This document shows positions 1 through 11,524 of a DNA stretch of 64,000 bases, piece after piece (position 1 is the stretch's first letter; the number at the start of each line of letters is the position of its first letter). The DNA comes from Tetrastigma voinierianum (lineage: Eukaryota; Streptophyta; Magnoliopsida; Vitales; Vitaceae), in the NCBI GenBank assembly GCA_016808115.1, contig JAEQBH010000733.1, forward strand, positions 1,550,001-1,614,000, given 5' to 3'. Under the pieces are notes generated by a model that saw nothing but the letters and a program-made list of their open reading frames with translations, was not told the DNA's origin and made no database searches. The position numbers and the translations under genes were made by a program.

Positions 1-151
1 CCTGTGATCTAGGTGAGAGCCGACCGCATACGTAGAGACCGTGAGTCGCTGATCTCGTGGGTTCCGCTTCATGGTTGGGTCACATGTGCAGGCAAATTGC
101 ATTTGTATGTGTGAGGAATTTCGGGATGAAATTCTTTTAAGGGGAGAAGAA
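1..151 (+). pseudogene. 3' tail of a Ty3-gypsy pol gene with polypurine tract
   Basis: The last 151 bases before the LTR hold the degraded end of a chromovirus-type polyprotein. Around 118-146 the plus frame reads as a short acidic block resembling the FEDEIL-like tail that follows the chromodomain in Tekay/Del-type elements. It runs into a purine-rich tract at about 137-150 (AAGGGGAGAAGA), the expected plus-strand primer just upstream of a 3' LTR. No chromodomain core or integrase can be read here; the rest of the element lies outside the window. Lineage is an inference from the tail and the adjoining LTR type. Confidence 0.55.
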
Positions 152-344
152 TATGAAACCCTAGAAAATTCAAATTTTCTAAAAAATGGTAAAATAGTAA
201 TTTCGGTAGAAAAATCGAAATTTTTCTAGATCTCGGATGACAGACATGTGGTGCACTTATGAGAATGACTCACATTAAGCCAAGTGTCAAGTGAAAGAAA
301 TAATAAGAAAGAAAAAAGTAATAATAATAATAAGGAAAAGAAAA

Positions 345-375
<31 letters not shown>

Positions 376-2035
376 CATAATAAAAGAAAAAAAAGAAAAG
401 GATAAAGTCAAAAAGGAGGTGGGGAAACGACGGAGAGAGGGAGAGCGTCTAAAAGAGAGATTTTTTTAAAATTTTTTTCTTATCTTCGCTTCTTTATCAG
501 ATTTATGAAAATCGGACCGTAGGTTTTCGTCAGAGCAGAAGGCAAAGTTGATCTACGCGACGAGAGCTACGAGTGGACACCAAAATCTTGGAGTTTCGTC
601 AAACTCTACGAGGTAGAGAATTATCCTACTTGTGTTATTTCTAGCTTAAAGGTCATTTAATGGCTTAGGATTGGCTTAGAGGCCGTGAAAGGCCGTAAAT
701 TTCAGTCCCCAATTTTTTGACTGAAAGGTAGAATTTTTAGATTGTTTTCTGACAAATGCTGAATTTCGATTGTTTTTTATACCCTACCACTTTGTGAATG
801 TTCGCATTGCCCAGATCGAAATTTCGTAATCGTTTTCATTACTTGACTGTTGAGGTTTGTTTTTGATCCCGATCGATGTCTTCGGTTATGGGTGTGTTTT
901 GGTATCACAATAACAAGATGAATCCATGAAGGACCAAGAAGTGCCCCGTTTTATATGGGTCCGAGATTTGGGGGCCATTTTTTGTGTGTTATTGTTGTAA
1001 AATATTAAATAACATGCTATTGTGTGTAAAAATCATGTTAGTATATGCTATTTGATGTATTAATATGGATTACATGGATGTAAATTATATGTAAAAATTA
1101 TAATTGTCCATGGTGTATTAATGTTTCATGTAGCACTCATATATACATGTATGATGAAGGAAAATGCATTGAATCATGCATTTATATGCATGGTCACAAG
1201 ACATCAAGCTCAAGTGCATGGTATTGAGTATTCATCGCAAGCAGGAATGGTCGTGAGCTCAAAAAATGGGACAAAGTCAAAGGTTGAGACTCACGGAAGT
1301 GTAAATTGATTAAAATGATAAATTACATGTTTTGGAAGGAGCAAGTTGGGGTAAATCTCCCCCAGGGTGAAAGACCCAAATGTTATTCACGGTTAGACAT
1401 GATTCCTGGCGATGTAAGTTCGTGAAAATGTTGGAAAGACGTGAGGCGTCCTGCGGTGAAAACCTGAAAAATCCGTGGCCCACAAAATAAAAGAAAATCA
1501 TGATTTAATAAATTAAAGATTTGAGGGTTGTCCAATGGGTTGAGTCATTAGGTTAAACACCGATGACTAGTTTTTCACACTTGGCATTCCAAGTGTGAGG
1601 GAGTCGGTTGGGACTTAGGTTGTGATCATGAGGGGTCGCATCTCATGCATGACATAGAACATTTCATATAATGTTGCATAAATTGTATGAAATGTGATTG
1701 ATGTTTACGTATGCCATTGCATGTGCATTTTAGGTGGGAGTAACCTCAGAGGAGATTATCACTACTGGCTTTGCTCACACTGCTAGGACCCTTCGTGCAC
1801 AGTCCAAGCAGGTGGTTGACTCGCATATGAGATGAGAGCCTGATATAGTTCATGTATACCTTTGTCAGATAAAAGCTGACCGGCTGACAAATGGGCCTAT
1901 CATATATTTTCAGATATTTGTGAATTAAATATGTAGAATAGTCTCAATATATTGGAGACAAATGAGGTGATATTGGGGACACCAGAGCATCCATTGTTTC
2001 ATAGGGAGATGAGCACACCTGACTGATAGGTCACA
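152..2035 (+). mobile_element. 3' LTR of a Ty3-gypsy (chromovirus-type) element
   Basis: The LTR starts just after the polypurine tract with TATGAAACCC (probably a mutated TGTGAAACCC) and ends near GGTCACA. The first 650 bases align by eye with the solo LTR at 33901-35583: both carry a TCTAGATCTCGGATGAC block, a purine-rich GAGAG leader, a GGAGTTTC..CAAACTC block and a GGTAG candidate splice donor. The two copies are clearly diverged. Its insertion interrupts the Athila post-pol ORF that resumes after 2035. The matching target duplication lies outside the window, so the right end is approximate. Confidence 0.7.
318..383. repeat. AAT/ATA-rich microsatellite in the LTR
   Basis: Interrupted runs of AAT/ATA units within the leader part of the 3' LTR. 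Short frames opened by this tract on either strand are low-complexity and not genes. Confidence 0.9.
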
Positions 2036-2881
2036 CCGTGATCGCCGTGCCTGAGTCACCCCACTGCGCCGGCATCCTCGTCATTTCTCTGCGATCTCTG
2101 TGGCTCCTAACTTCGCCTCGGGCAATGGTATGGGTAGACGCCGCTGCACTCCGCTTCCTGAGTCCAACATCGGGACTTCGCCACTGGGCATAACTCGAGT
2201 AATCAACGAGGGGTGGATCGGCCCCGGCGTATCGCTTCCTTAGGTCGACTAATCAACCCCTCGGCGATGGACCCGACATCAAACTTCAAGCCCCGTCATG
2301 GTGATAGAGAAGGATCGCCTTGTCCTTCTCGTGGATCAGGCAAGATGAAAGGTAGGCTTGATTTTTACGCACAAAAAATTATACCAGGCCTTAGCCATCG
2401 GCGTGAGGGAGTGCATTTGAAAATTGGTAAAGTCACTCGTCGACGGGTCGCATTTTTAATACCCTCGCCTCAGAGCTCGTGATCGCCGCCCATAACTGTG
2501 TAGTCCGCAACAAGGCTCAGACTCAGACTATCGTCATCTAGTAGGCTGCAGTAACCGCTGATGGCTCGCATCGACCCACTTGCCTCGGACTAAAACGATG
2601 GTGCCGACTTTGAATGGCAGGTTGGAGTGGAATTCCCGCACAACCGGGGCTACTCCGAGGACAGGGGGTGCACAGAGTGTATGCCAACCACGGTTCTGGA
2701 TGATGAAGTTGAAGAACGCATTAGAGGTTGGAAAACCTCGTTCCGGGACAAACGAAAGCCAATGAACAGGACTCATGGTAGACGGCTCTACTACCGAGAT
2801 ATGAACCATGGGGATCCTTCGATAGGAGGTGGTGCCGCCGTGAGGCGGAGCAGATCCCGCTTTCTTTGTCAGGTCACTCAT
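2036..2881 (-). pseudogene. Athila post-pol ORF, putative plant transposon protein type
   Basis: An ATG at 2881 (reverse strand) opens a frame beginning MSDLTKKAGSAPP. Further in are ERGF, a WHTLCAPP block, VVREFHSNL and LVRGKWVD, the signature of the Athila ORF family found in many plant genomes, in which a REFYAN-like and a VRGK-like motif follow each other. The frame is lost near 2530, and traces resembling the W-F--KIKPTFHL and KAILLY blocks of the family continue in other frames to about 2200. The position downstream of integrase on the same strand fits the third, env-position ORF of Athila elements. No signal peptide or membrane segment is evident. The function of this family is not known. 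Confidence 0.65.
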
Positions 2882-3004
2882 GGAGCCACAGAGTAGATAT
2901 AGGGTTAGGGTTTTAGCAAACAAAGAAAATGAGGGAGCAAGTGAAAGGGCAGCCAAGAATTCGTGTAGGGGGGAAAATGAAAAGCCTATGGGGTTTTTAA
3001 AAGA

Positions 3005-3235
3005 AATAAAAAATTTTCGTTCGCTACGCAGCGGTGAAGCATGCCTACGCAACATCGTAGAAATTTACGCTGCAACGTACCCGAAATTTGGAAAAGACCT
3101 ATGCAACGGCGTAAGGTGCCATGTCGCGGCGTACCAGAAAGTTTGAAAAACAAAATTTTGTTTTTTTCCATGCAGCGGTGTAGAGATCTATGCGGGGCGT
3201 ACCAGAAAGTTTGGAAAACGTTTGTAAAACATGCA
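3005..3235. repeat. Short tandem repeats with a TACGC-rich core
   Basis: Several degenerate copies of a 50-85-base unit with a CTACGCAGCGG / GGCGTACCAGAAAGTTTG core lie in the spacer between integrase and the post-pol ORF. Similar GC-rich pieces (GCCGCAGCGTGG) occur in the Athila LTR near 15190-15230. Confidence 0.6.
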
Positions 3236-3558
3236 TTTGGCTTTCTCACACTGTAATTAACATGTAAACCCTTTAGTTATAGTGTTCGCACCCTTTGGCA
3301 ACCCTGAAAAACTCACAAACACATTAAAACAAAACAAAAGTAGAGATTCCAAAAGCGAAAAATATATAGTAGAGCAATTAAAAAGACCGAAAATAATGCA
3401 AGTTCAAAGAAGAAGGGGATCCCACAATAATTGGGTTGCCTCCCAAGAAGCACTATGTTTAATGTCGTTAGCTAGACATTCCTGCAACGTACAACACTTA
3501 GAATGGAAAAAAAAAAACAATTGACTGTTGGTGACCTTCCACACCTTTACTGTCCTGC
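3236..3558 (-). other. Athila post-integrase noncoding spacer
   Basis: This stretch contains GGGTTGCCTCCCAAGAAGC (plus strand, about 3431-3449), a block dispersed through plant genomes in Athila/gypsy elements just beyond the integrase gene. No reading frame of note is present. Confidence 0.6.
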
Positions 3559-3774
3559 TCTAGGTGTGCTTAGAATGGTGTCATGTTTTCCTGTATGGAA
3601 TTCTCCTCCAAAATACGGTTTCAATCTCTAGGCATTGACTTTGAACTATCCCTTCTCTGGATGCATTCTTTCAACCCCTCCATAAGGAAATACTTGAACC
3701 ATTGTGAACGGACCTGGCCATTTTGACTTCGACTTGCATGGGAAGAGTTTCAGCCTAGAATTAAACAACAAGAC
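3559..3774 (-). pseudogene. Athila integrase C-terminus, distal part
   Basis: Minus-strand translation shows LFNSRLKLFP followed by a degraded SRWSGPF-like block and FKVNA-RLKPYF, the conserved C-terminal end of gypsy integrases of the Athila/Tat branch. The upstream half of the same domain is found at 6551-6869, on the other side of the solo LTR. Stops and frameshifts are present. Confidence 0.8.
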
Positions 3775-6550
3775 TGTCACACCCTGATTTCCACGGTGTG
3801 ATTTATGTTATTTTACCATCTCTTTTTTTTTTCACAACTTGAGTCTCTAACATAGGACTCTTTCAAAATCCAACACTTTCTTTGCATAAAAAGGGGCGCC
3901 TCACTAAATTTTACAGCACCATATATATCAACCGTATTTCTTCAAACCTCGAGTCCAAACTCCACTTGAGTACGCCTAGAAACGTAATTAAAATTCAACC
4001 TGTGTCTCAAAACATATATATACATCTGTACTCGAGGTAAGTCCTCAATGCACCCAAGATTATACACTTACACTTGATCAAAATAATATTTACACAAATC
4101 CTAAAACTTTCTACAAAGTGTCCTAAACTAATCATAAGTCAAATATACAATGATCCATGATCGATATGAACCCGTCCAAAATATACAAGGTGAACCTCCA
4201 CACAACACTGGGGATGTTCCTCAAAATGAAGGTCCGACCACCAAGATGTTAAGGTCGACGCGACAATTCCCCAACCTCCAAAACCCTACAAGTCAAATCC
4301 TCAAGTCATGCAACCAATTCGCATCGCATCTAAGGTGGAGGGAATAATGGGGTGAGTTTGACAACCCAGTAGTGAATCCCATAACAAGCCATGCTTATAA
4401 AAACATTTCAAAAATACAAATAATTCAACACATCTCAAACATGAGCATTTTCACCAATAGGTTGATGTGGAAACAAATGGATGCAATACTACCACCATCT
4501 CGACTTCATCGACTTTGGCTTTCACCCAGACTAGCCGATCAATCCCCGAACAACGCATAAATTGCTGGACTTACTACCCGTGTGGATATGCCCACATCCC
4601 GTATAACGACAAATTGCCGACTTACCACCGCCAGGATATGCCCACATCCCGTATATCTGTGACCTTTCTGGGACTACAACCCAGTGACTAGTCATAGTCC
4701 CGTGTCCACTACATCAATCCGGACTCTCACACAGTCCCATACCCATGTCATGCTTTAAAACAATTTCATAAAGCATTCATCCACATGTGGATATTTAAAA
4801 ACATCATGTACCAAGCATCTAAAGAATTTGTTAGATATAAAAATATGGCCACATTTAGCATATATTATCATTAGAAAATCACACAGCTTCGCTACGGAAT
4901 TATGCTGTAATTTCAGCAAACCATGGTATAAGTTGGAGAAGGTTACAAGATCCCCTACCTTCCTTGGATTCAGAAATCCACAAGTCTCCCAAGGAAGTCA
5001 AAACCGAGGCTACTCCAAAGGATCTGCAATTAACAAGTTATAAGATTTCTAGGCCTCTCAAACAACTGGCACATAAATTACCCAATTGGTTTATTACATT
5101 ATTTCACCACTAATCACATATTCTTATACCCAAACATAAAACCTTTTGATCCTTCAAGAAAGCACTTCTGCTAATTTTCCTACTAATATCAACATTTAAG
5201 ACTCTTATTAGGGTAACACAAATAGCACACACAACACTTGTACTTGTTTCAAATTTCATCTCAAGACCCCTTTTTTTTTCTTTTTTTTCCTTAACTACCA
5301 TTTTGACCAGCCATACACGTTCTTTTTGTTCATCATGGTCTTCTCGACCAGAAGTTCTCCCATCTCTAGCTTTCCATAGCCTCTGAAATCAGGTCATTCG
5401 GACTCCTCGTGGAATCAAGAGTTATGGTTTTTACACTCCGACCTCCCGAGACCATTTCCTAGACGTAACTGTGTCCCTCACTCACCCTTACTTTGACGAA
5501 ATTATGGGAAACAAATGAGCCATACCTTGGGCCATTCCTTTCTTCATGAAGTTATGCCCCTATGTGGCTACTTTGGAGAGGGATTTTGAATCATCATTTG
5601 GATCAATATAACTCAACTTATGACTAAAAACAAGGAACCCATCTCTGCACATGGGACAGAATCTCGTATCTGACTTTCTCAACCTCAAATTCAAGGGTCT
5701 TATGGTAGGATTTAGTTCTGGTTACTTCTAGACATTCTAGTTGGTTAGTCTTGGCTTTCTCCAACTAGAATCATCCAGTTTGAGTTCTTAGGCCAACTTA
5801 TGGCCAAAACATCACATGGGGTCAAGGGAAATGACAAAGACCTCCTCGACACACACACACACATGCCATCTTCACAAACTGCTCCTTACAATTTGTAGTG
5901 GTTCCACCAAACACACCTTTCATCAAATCTAGGTTAGGGATGTAATCCCAACAAAACCCTAGAATATAACCAAAAGTCCATAAGAAATACAACTAAGGCT
6001 CCAAAAGATCAGTTTACATACCTTAGTGAACTTTTTTCCACCAAACCAAGCTTTCCTTCAAGCCTTTTCCTCCTTCTCTCTAGCTTCTCTCTAGAACTCC
6101 TCTCAATTTCTAAATTTCCAGAATTTTCCACTTCCTACAATATGTTGTTCAGCATCAAAACCAGAGAATATTTACTTACACATGGTGCCTTTCTCACTTA
6201 TTCACATGTGGTCAAGATCTCCTGCCAGCATGAGCATGAGGTACTCATGCCCTCATGATGCCATATTCACAAGGATACACTTTAGTCCTCTCCACTAACA
6301 AGTTTTTCAAAGTGGTCCTTCAACACATACTTAATTACAAACCCTAACAAAACCAATTAAACTTACCTTAATTGCATAATTGACCCACATGCCATAAAAA
6401 TGCAATCTAACACACTTTGCTAATCCTCTAATTAAACCAACCATTAAGATGGCTAATCTTAATCACAATTTAAATATCATAGGGCATAAGTTGCATTTGC
6501 TCCCCAAAAATCCTTACTTGAATATAACAAAACATATACCAGGTGTTACA
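3775..6550 (-). mobile_element. Solo LTR (2.78 kb) with 5-bp target duplication AAGAC
   Basis: It begins TGTCACACCC and ends GGTGTTACA, and is flanked by AAGAC at 3770-3774 and 6551-6555. No PBS, polypurine tract or coding region is attached, so this is an LTR left after LTR-LTR recombination. Orientation is judged minus, because the purine-rich GAGAG leader followed by a GT donor-like site (about 6030-6110) reads that way, as in the other LTRs here. The insertion splits the integrase C-terminal domain of the Athila element. Several short plus-strand frames within it are not gene-like. Confidence 0.92.
4555..4670. repeat. Tandem repeat inside the solo LTR
   Basis: Two copies of a roughly 55-base unit share GATATGCCCACATCCCGTAT. 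The surrounding C-rich stretch (4480-4740) differs in composition from the AT-rich remainder of the LTR. Confidence 0.75.
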
Positions 6551-6869
6551 AAGACTTGCTGACCCGACTTAAACTCTTTCCTTACAATATGTTTGTCATG
6601 CCAAGCTTTCTTGTTTTCCTTATAGATTCGAGCATTCTCAGAAGCCTCATTGCAGAATTCATCTAATTCACTAAGTTGTAGCATCCGCTTCTCTCCAGCT
6701 ACTTTACTATCCATGTTCAGCATCCTAGTTGCCTAATATGCTTTATGTTCCAATTCCACCGGCAAGTGACATGCTTTCCCATAAACTAGTCTAATGGTGA
6801 CATACCCAATGGGGTTTTTAAATGTTGTCCCGTTATGCCCAAAGTGTCATCAATCTCTTCGACGCCTTC
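6551..6869 (-). pseudogene. Athila integrase C-terminus, proximal part
   Basis: Minus-strand frames show TTFKNPIG, YGKACHLPVELEHKAY, LQLSELDEF, ENARIYKENKKAWHDKHI and RKEFKSGQQVF. These are the conserved run between the integrase core and the C-terminal SH3-like part in Athila/Tat elements. The sequence is cut at 6550 by the solo LTR and at about 6870 by the LTR to its right, so the original domain is in three pieces. Confidence 0.85.
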
Positions 6870-7194
6870 AGAATTCAAATACACCATAGTAGTTTTTAAA
6901 CATAATTAAGGTATATTATAAGTGCATTTTGAAATTTTTTGCAATTATTATTTTGTTAAGTGAGAAAATTTTGAAACCCATAATTTGTACAAGATACAAG
7001 GGTAAAAGTGGAATTTGTCAAAACAGGATACAAAAGTTATAATATAAGAAGATGATATGCTATTATAGAAATAGCATAAGTTGTGGTGCAAATAGAGGAG
7101 AGTTTGAGGACCAAAGTGTAATAAAAGGAAAATTAAAAAAATCAAAAGGGGATAAGATCAAGTTAGTCTCTCATTTTTGGAGAGGGCTTGAAAG

Positions 7195-7275
7195 TGAAGA
7201 AGAAGAGAGGAGAAGAGAAGAAGTAGAGGAAGAAGAAGAAGAAGAAGAAGAAGAAGAAGAAGAAGAGGAAAGGTA
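7195..7275. repeat. GAA-rich microsatellite
   Basis: Purine run dominated by GAA units in the LTR leader. The glutamate-rich frame across it is a by-product of the repeat. Confidence 0.9.
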
Positions 7276-7763
7276 AGGATGACTATGATTTTGTATGGAT
7301 TTCTATGGATTTGTATGGATTGCTATGGTTTTGTATGGATATTAGTTTGTTCTATTTCTAGGGTTTAGGTAGGAATTCATCCTAACCCTAGATTTGTTGA
7401 AAGTTGGGTTAGTAAAACCCTAGTTGGTATAAGATGAGTATGGAATCCTCCCTTTGAGTATGGATTCTGGTTTATGATGTATGGATACATGCTCGTGTTA
7501 GGAAGTTAACCTAACTTACAAGTATCTGAGCTCGGGGTTTGGAAAACCCCTACCTAACTGCATGTTTGGTTTGCTAGGTTAGAACACACTGGGAGATGTT
7601 TTTCTCGAGAGTATACGGAAGCCTTTTGACTTTGTCGGATTTAGAAAAATGGATGAAATTAGCACCCGCAACTTTGGGGGTCCCCACGCGATGTAGGGAT
7701 CCTACGCGAAGAATGAGGGTCCACTCGCGACGTGGTCGAGATGAGAGGCTCGACAAGTCTCGG

Positions 7764-7920
7764 TACGGCGCAGCACTATTCACACGATGGAAATTTTCAT
7801 GTTTTGTTTGCTTTGTTTCTTCCGCGTTCGAGGACTTTGCTACGCCGCAGTGCACCGGTCTCATAACATGGAAAATTTTGTGTTTTCATTTTGTTTTTCC
7901 AAGGTTCGAGGACTTGTCCA
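7764..7920. repeat. Two-copy tandem repeat, about 80 bases per unit
   Basis: Both copies run from a CGCAGYGCA-like start through GGAAAWTTTTSWTGTTTT to GTTCGAGGACTT. It lies within the 6870-9088 LTR. A second pair with CGATTAGTGCGAT cores follows at about 8165-8260. Confidence 0.65.
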
Positions 7921-9088
7921 TTAGACTAATGAGGACCCCAGGGTATGAAAGGGTCCATTCATGTTTGTAAGGTAAAGGAAAATTAGACCGCAATTCTGTC
8001 AAGCCGCCGAGGCGGCGGAAGTTTGGCTATTGGAAAAACTTAATGCCCTCTCTATGATAAAATAGTAAGTTCCCCGAACACATATAATCGTAGGATTGCC
8101 TAAGACCGGATATTGGAATGACACGGAACCTTCAAGTATGTAAGGCATGTATAGTACTTCTATACTATCTCGATTAGTGCGATCGACACTCTCTAACTCC
8201 GTGCTCTGGGCCAGAAGTTAGTACTCCTCGTACTCTCGCGATTAGTGCGATGACACTCTCCGTCGCTTCGACACTCCCGCTTGTGCTACTTCACACCTCA
8301 ATACTCGACTGCACCTTCGGGTACTTATTGTGTTGTGTCCTCCTCATTTCTTATTAATTGTCTAGGTAGTCAAAACAATTTATATGATAAGAGTCCACAT
8401 ATTAGAGTAATGTGATACTGCTCTGAACATACCATTTTGCAATCTTTATACAAGAGAGTAAGCCTGTAAGCATCTATGGTGCATTCCGTATAAGTATAAG
8501 CCCTATAGTACCTATAGGTACCTCCAGCTACAAGTATAAGCTCCCTGTAATCCTCTGAGATCCCCGAACAAGTATAAGTTTGCTATAAGTACAAGTATGT
8601 GTATAAGTTTGTTATATGAATTCATGAAAATGTTGATATCCTAAGCATCAGATATTTGTTACTCATATATGCTTACCGTAAAATGAGTATTAATGCACGT
8701 AACGTATACGTATAAGTCATATGTTTCCCACTCAAGCTTGCTTAGCAATTCTGCCTTAATCCGTGTATTGTGAGGACGCGTTTCACGATCTTCCGCATAC
8801 TGCTGGGTCAACAAACTAGTAGGAGTTCATCATAGTAGGTTTTGCGCTCTGATTATGTAAATGTAAATGTACAGTTTTTGTATATGTATATGTAAATGGG
8901 ACTCAGGACTGTATGTATTGACACTGTAAACACCACTACGGTGGTAGTTTTATTTTGTATCTTTGTATATGATATTTTGATTCAGTTATAAGACTTGGGC
9001 TCACCAATGTCTGAAAAAGCAAGTAAAGAGTTTTAGTATAGTTTTGCGCCCCCTTCATTGGCCTAGGCGGGGGTTGGGGGGTGTGACA

Positions 9089-9895
9089 CTTTCCTTGAAC
9101 TATTGACTGTTTTCTCCAGAATGGACTTTATCTCTCGGTTTGACACCTTTTCTTGCCCATTTACCTGTGGGTGGTATGTGAGTGATGTGCGATGCGCGTG
9201 GCATATTTGCAAGACCTTATCAGCGACTTGTTGAAATGAGTATCTCCATCTGTGTGTCGTACTCATGGTGCCAAGCCATGTCAATATGTGGTTCGCGAAG
9301 GAACAGCTACCACAACGCATCATTAGTGCGTGTCGGTGTTATACCGCCCGTTTAGAGGCGTAATCCACTACAAGAATATATAGGTTATTGAATGAAGGGG
9401 GAATGGACCCATAAATCCATCCCCTGAATCAAATAGCTCAACCTCTAGAATTGTGCGCATGGGTGGTTCATCCTGTTTGGAACTGCTTCCCATTATTTTG
9501 CATTTATCATAGGTAGATACAAACTGGTGAGCATCCTTGAACAAGATAAGCCAGTAGAAACCTGATTAAAGTACCTTTGCCGTTGTCCTCTGGCCTCTAA
9601 AGTGCCCCTCACATGATAATGTGTGGTAGTGATTCAGAATACTGCCCATTTTGTCTTTCGGTACACATCCTTGTATGATCCATAATGCTTGTATAAAATA
9701 GGTTCAATGATAATATTGCTTGAGTGTGCGAGAACCTCTTAACTTACATTGGTATTTAAAATATGGAGGGATCACCTTAGCCACTAAGTAATTCACATAG
9801 TCGGCAAACCATGGAACAGGCTTTGTGTCTTCAATTACTAAGAGCTGCTCATCCGAGAAATTATCATTGACATGTACCTCGTCTTTAGGCCTCAA
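9089..9895 (-). pseudogene. Athila integrase N-terminus and core
   Basis: Reading the minus strand, 9895-9704 has FSDEQLL, WFADYVNYLVAKVIPP and a degraded YFWDEP-like run, the RNase H-integrase linker of Athila pol. Then come traces of the zinc-binding HHCC region (near HYHVRGTLEARGQ) and of the core, where the IDFMGPF block is eroded. The segment ends with the YHPQVNGQEKVSNREIK block and LEKTVNSSRK. The catalytic residues cannot all be assigned because of frameshifts. Integrase resumes at 6869 beyond the inserted LTR. Confidence 0.8.
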
Positions 9896-11250
9896 TGGGA
9901 TAGATGGGTGCGACTGGGTTCTCTGTTCACTTTTGTCTTTTATCTTTAGGTCGAATTCTTACGATAGGAGTACCCACGGTATAATCTCATTCCGTCCTTT
10001 TTAGTCATTAGGTACTTGATGTTTGAGTGGTCGATATGCACTATTGCCTTATTTTAATCAAGTACGGCCCTAATTTGTCCAAAAGCGAAAACAATGTGAT
10101 AGCTCTTTTTCGGTGATGGCATAGTTCGAAGTGGGCATCGTTCAGTCAGGCTGGCATAGTGGATAACTGAAATATCCTTTCTCTTTTACGCTTGTGCTTT
10201 GCTCCGTCGTATAGTCCTTGGCGTCGTGGCATTGCTTCAAACGGGAGGTCTTTGTCGGTGCTACGACTATGGGACGTGCAATCTATCCTTTAGGGTGAAA
10301 ATGCTTGCACACCTTTATATCGAAATCAAATGGTGTCCCTTGAACTAGCAAAATGGACAAAGGCTTTGCGGTCGAGAAATCTTTTATGAAGCGCTATAGA
10401 ACCTGCGTGTCTAGAAAGCTTCTTATGCGCTAACGATGATGGTGGAGGTAGTTTCTCTGTTGCCTCCGATCTTTTAGCTGTCTACCTCTGTTCTTTGCGA
10501 AATCCCAGGTGCTTAAGTAGTATGCCTTCTTGTACCATAAAGTGACACTTCTCCCGGTCGGCACAAGATTGGTTTCCCCATCTAATTAGCCCGCGGAGCC
10601 TCCACGTTTCAGACGATTGTCAAGGTTCCCAATCTTGAAAAGTCATCCATGAACACCTTAATTGTCTTTTGACCATATGAGAATATTAATGCATCATATA
10701 GTATTTAGAACGTGCTTGGTGCATTGCCGCGACGAAGGGCATCCGGCAGATCTCGAATGTACCATAGAGGCGAGTGAATGTCATATTCTCTGATCTGCGG
10801 GGCTATAGAATTCTGATTGTATGGGTACCCATCTAGAAACAATAGTATTCATGCCACTGCCGACCTATCTATTTATACGATCCAGTAAGCGTGGAAAATG
10901 GTCTTCCGGGTAGCCTTATTCGATTTCTTTGTAGTCGATCACGAATTCTCGACCTATGGCATTTGTTCTAAAGGCAAATGATGTCTTATTCTCTGTCTTT
11001 ATCCTTGGTATTTTCCTTTTTAGGCACTACATCTTGTGCTCACCATTACCTTTATCGGAAATAGGATATATAACTCAGACATCGGTAGCCCGGTGCTTCC
11101 TTGCCCAGTTACTTCTTTCATGGTTGGATCGGTCTCCTATTGCTTCCACGAAGGCTTATGACCATCTTAGCAGAATTCGTGCACACATAGAGGGCGAATC
11201 CTTTAAATCGGCTAAAGACCTGACTAGCGCATCCTTGTGATCTCAGAGTA
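9896..11250 (-). pseudogene. Athila reverse transcriptase and RNase H
   Basis: Minus-strand fragments in three frames follow the gypsy RT order. A VVPKK start is seen near 11040, then a PFSTLTG trace of the fingers. Next is FEICRMPF (about 10770), then VFMDDFS carrying the D-D pair of the catalytic box (about 10645). The thumb and connection show REKCHFMVQEGI, EKLPPPSS and RHAGS-L-KRFL. RNase H follows with NYAITEKEL near 10120 and EFDLKIKDK near 9950. Many stops and indels rule out activity. Confidence 0.8.
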
Positions 11251-11524
11251 CTCAGTAAACTATCTTGCTTTTCTTTGTTGTCGGGGGGATCTTTGAAATG
11301 ATCACTGGTAAGGTGGAGGCGTCCCCAAGATAAGAATACCTCAAATGGTTGGGTAATGGCTTTTACTCCATCTTGGGTGGTTGTTCAAAGGATGACACTG
11401 ACATTGGGGTATTTTCACCTAAGGGTTCATAGTATTTCCTTCTATTAGGTTGGAAGGAGTCCATCAATTTCACGTACTCTTCAGCCTCTTCACCCATTTC
11501 TTACGATTCACTGCAGCCCACGGG

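Larger units (their letters stand above)
6870..9088 (+). mobile_element. Inserted Ty3-gypsy-type LTR, probably solo
   Basis: The right end is GGGGTGTGACA at 9088, followed by CTTTC. The left junction, inferred from where integrase homology stops, is preceded by CCTTC (6865-6869), a one-mismatch match to CTTTC. The left terminal TG is not preserved (AGAATTC), so this boundary is less sure. The purine-rich leader with a GGTAAGG donor-like site (7170-7280) gives plus orientation. No internal region is attached. Homology to integrase resumes on both sides in the same strand and order. Confidence 0.7.

Noticed and set aside
284..469. Lysine/isoleucine-rich frame
   Set aside because: Produced by an AAT microsatellite in the LTR.
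7052..7276. Glutamate-rich plus-strand frame
   Set aside because: It is a GAA microsatellite in an LTR leader.
10956..11240. Plus-strand 94-codon frame
   Set aside because: Lies antisense to the Athila RT N-terminus, whose minus-strand blocks are recognisable; no similarity of its own.
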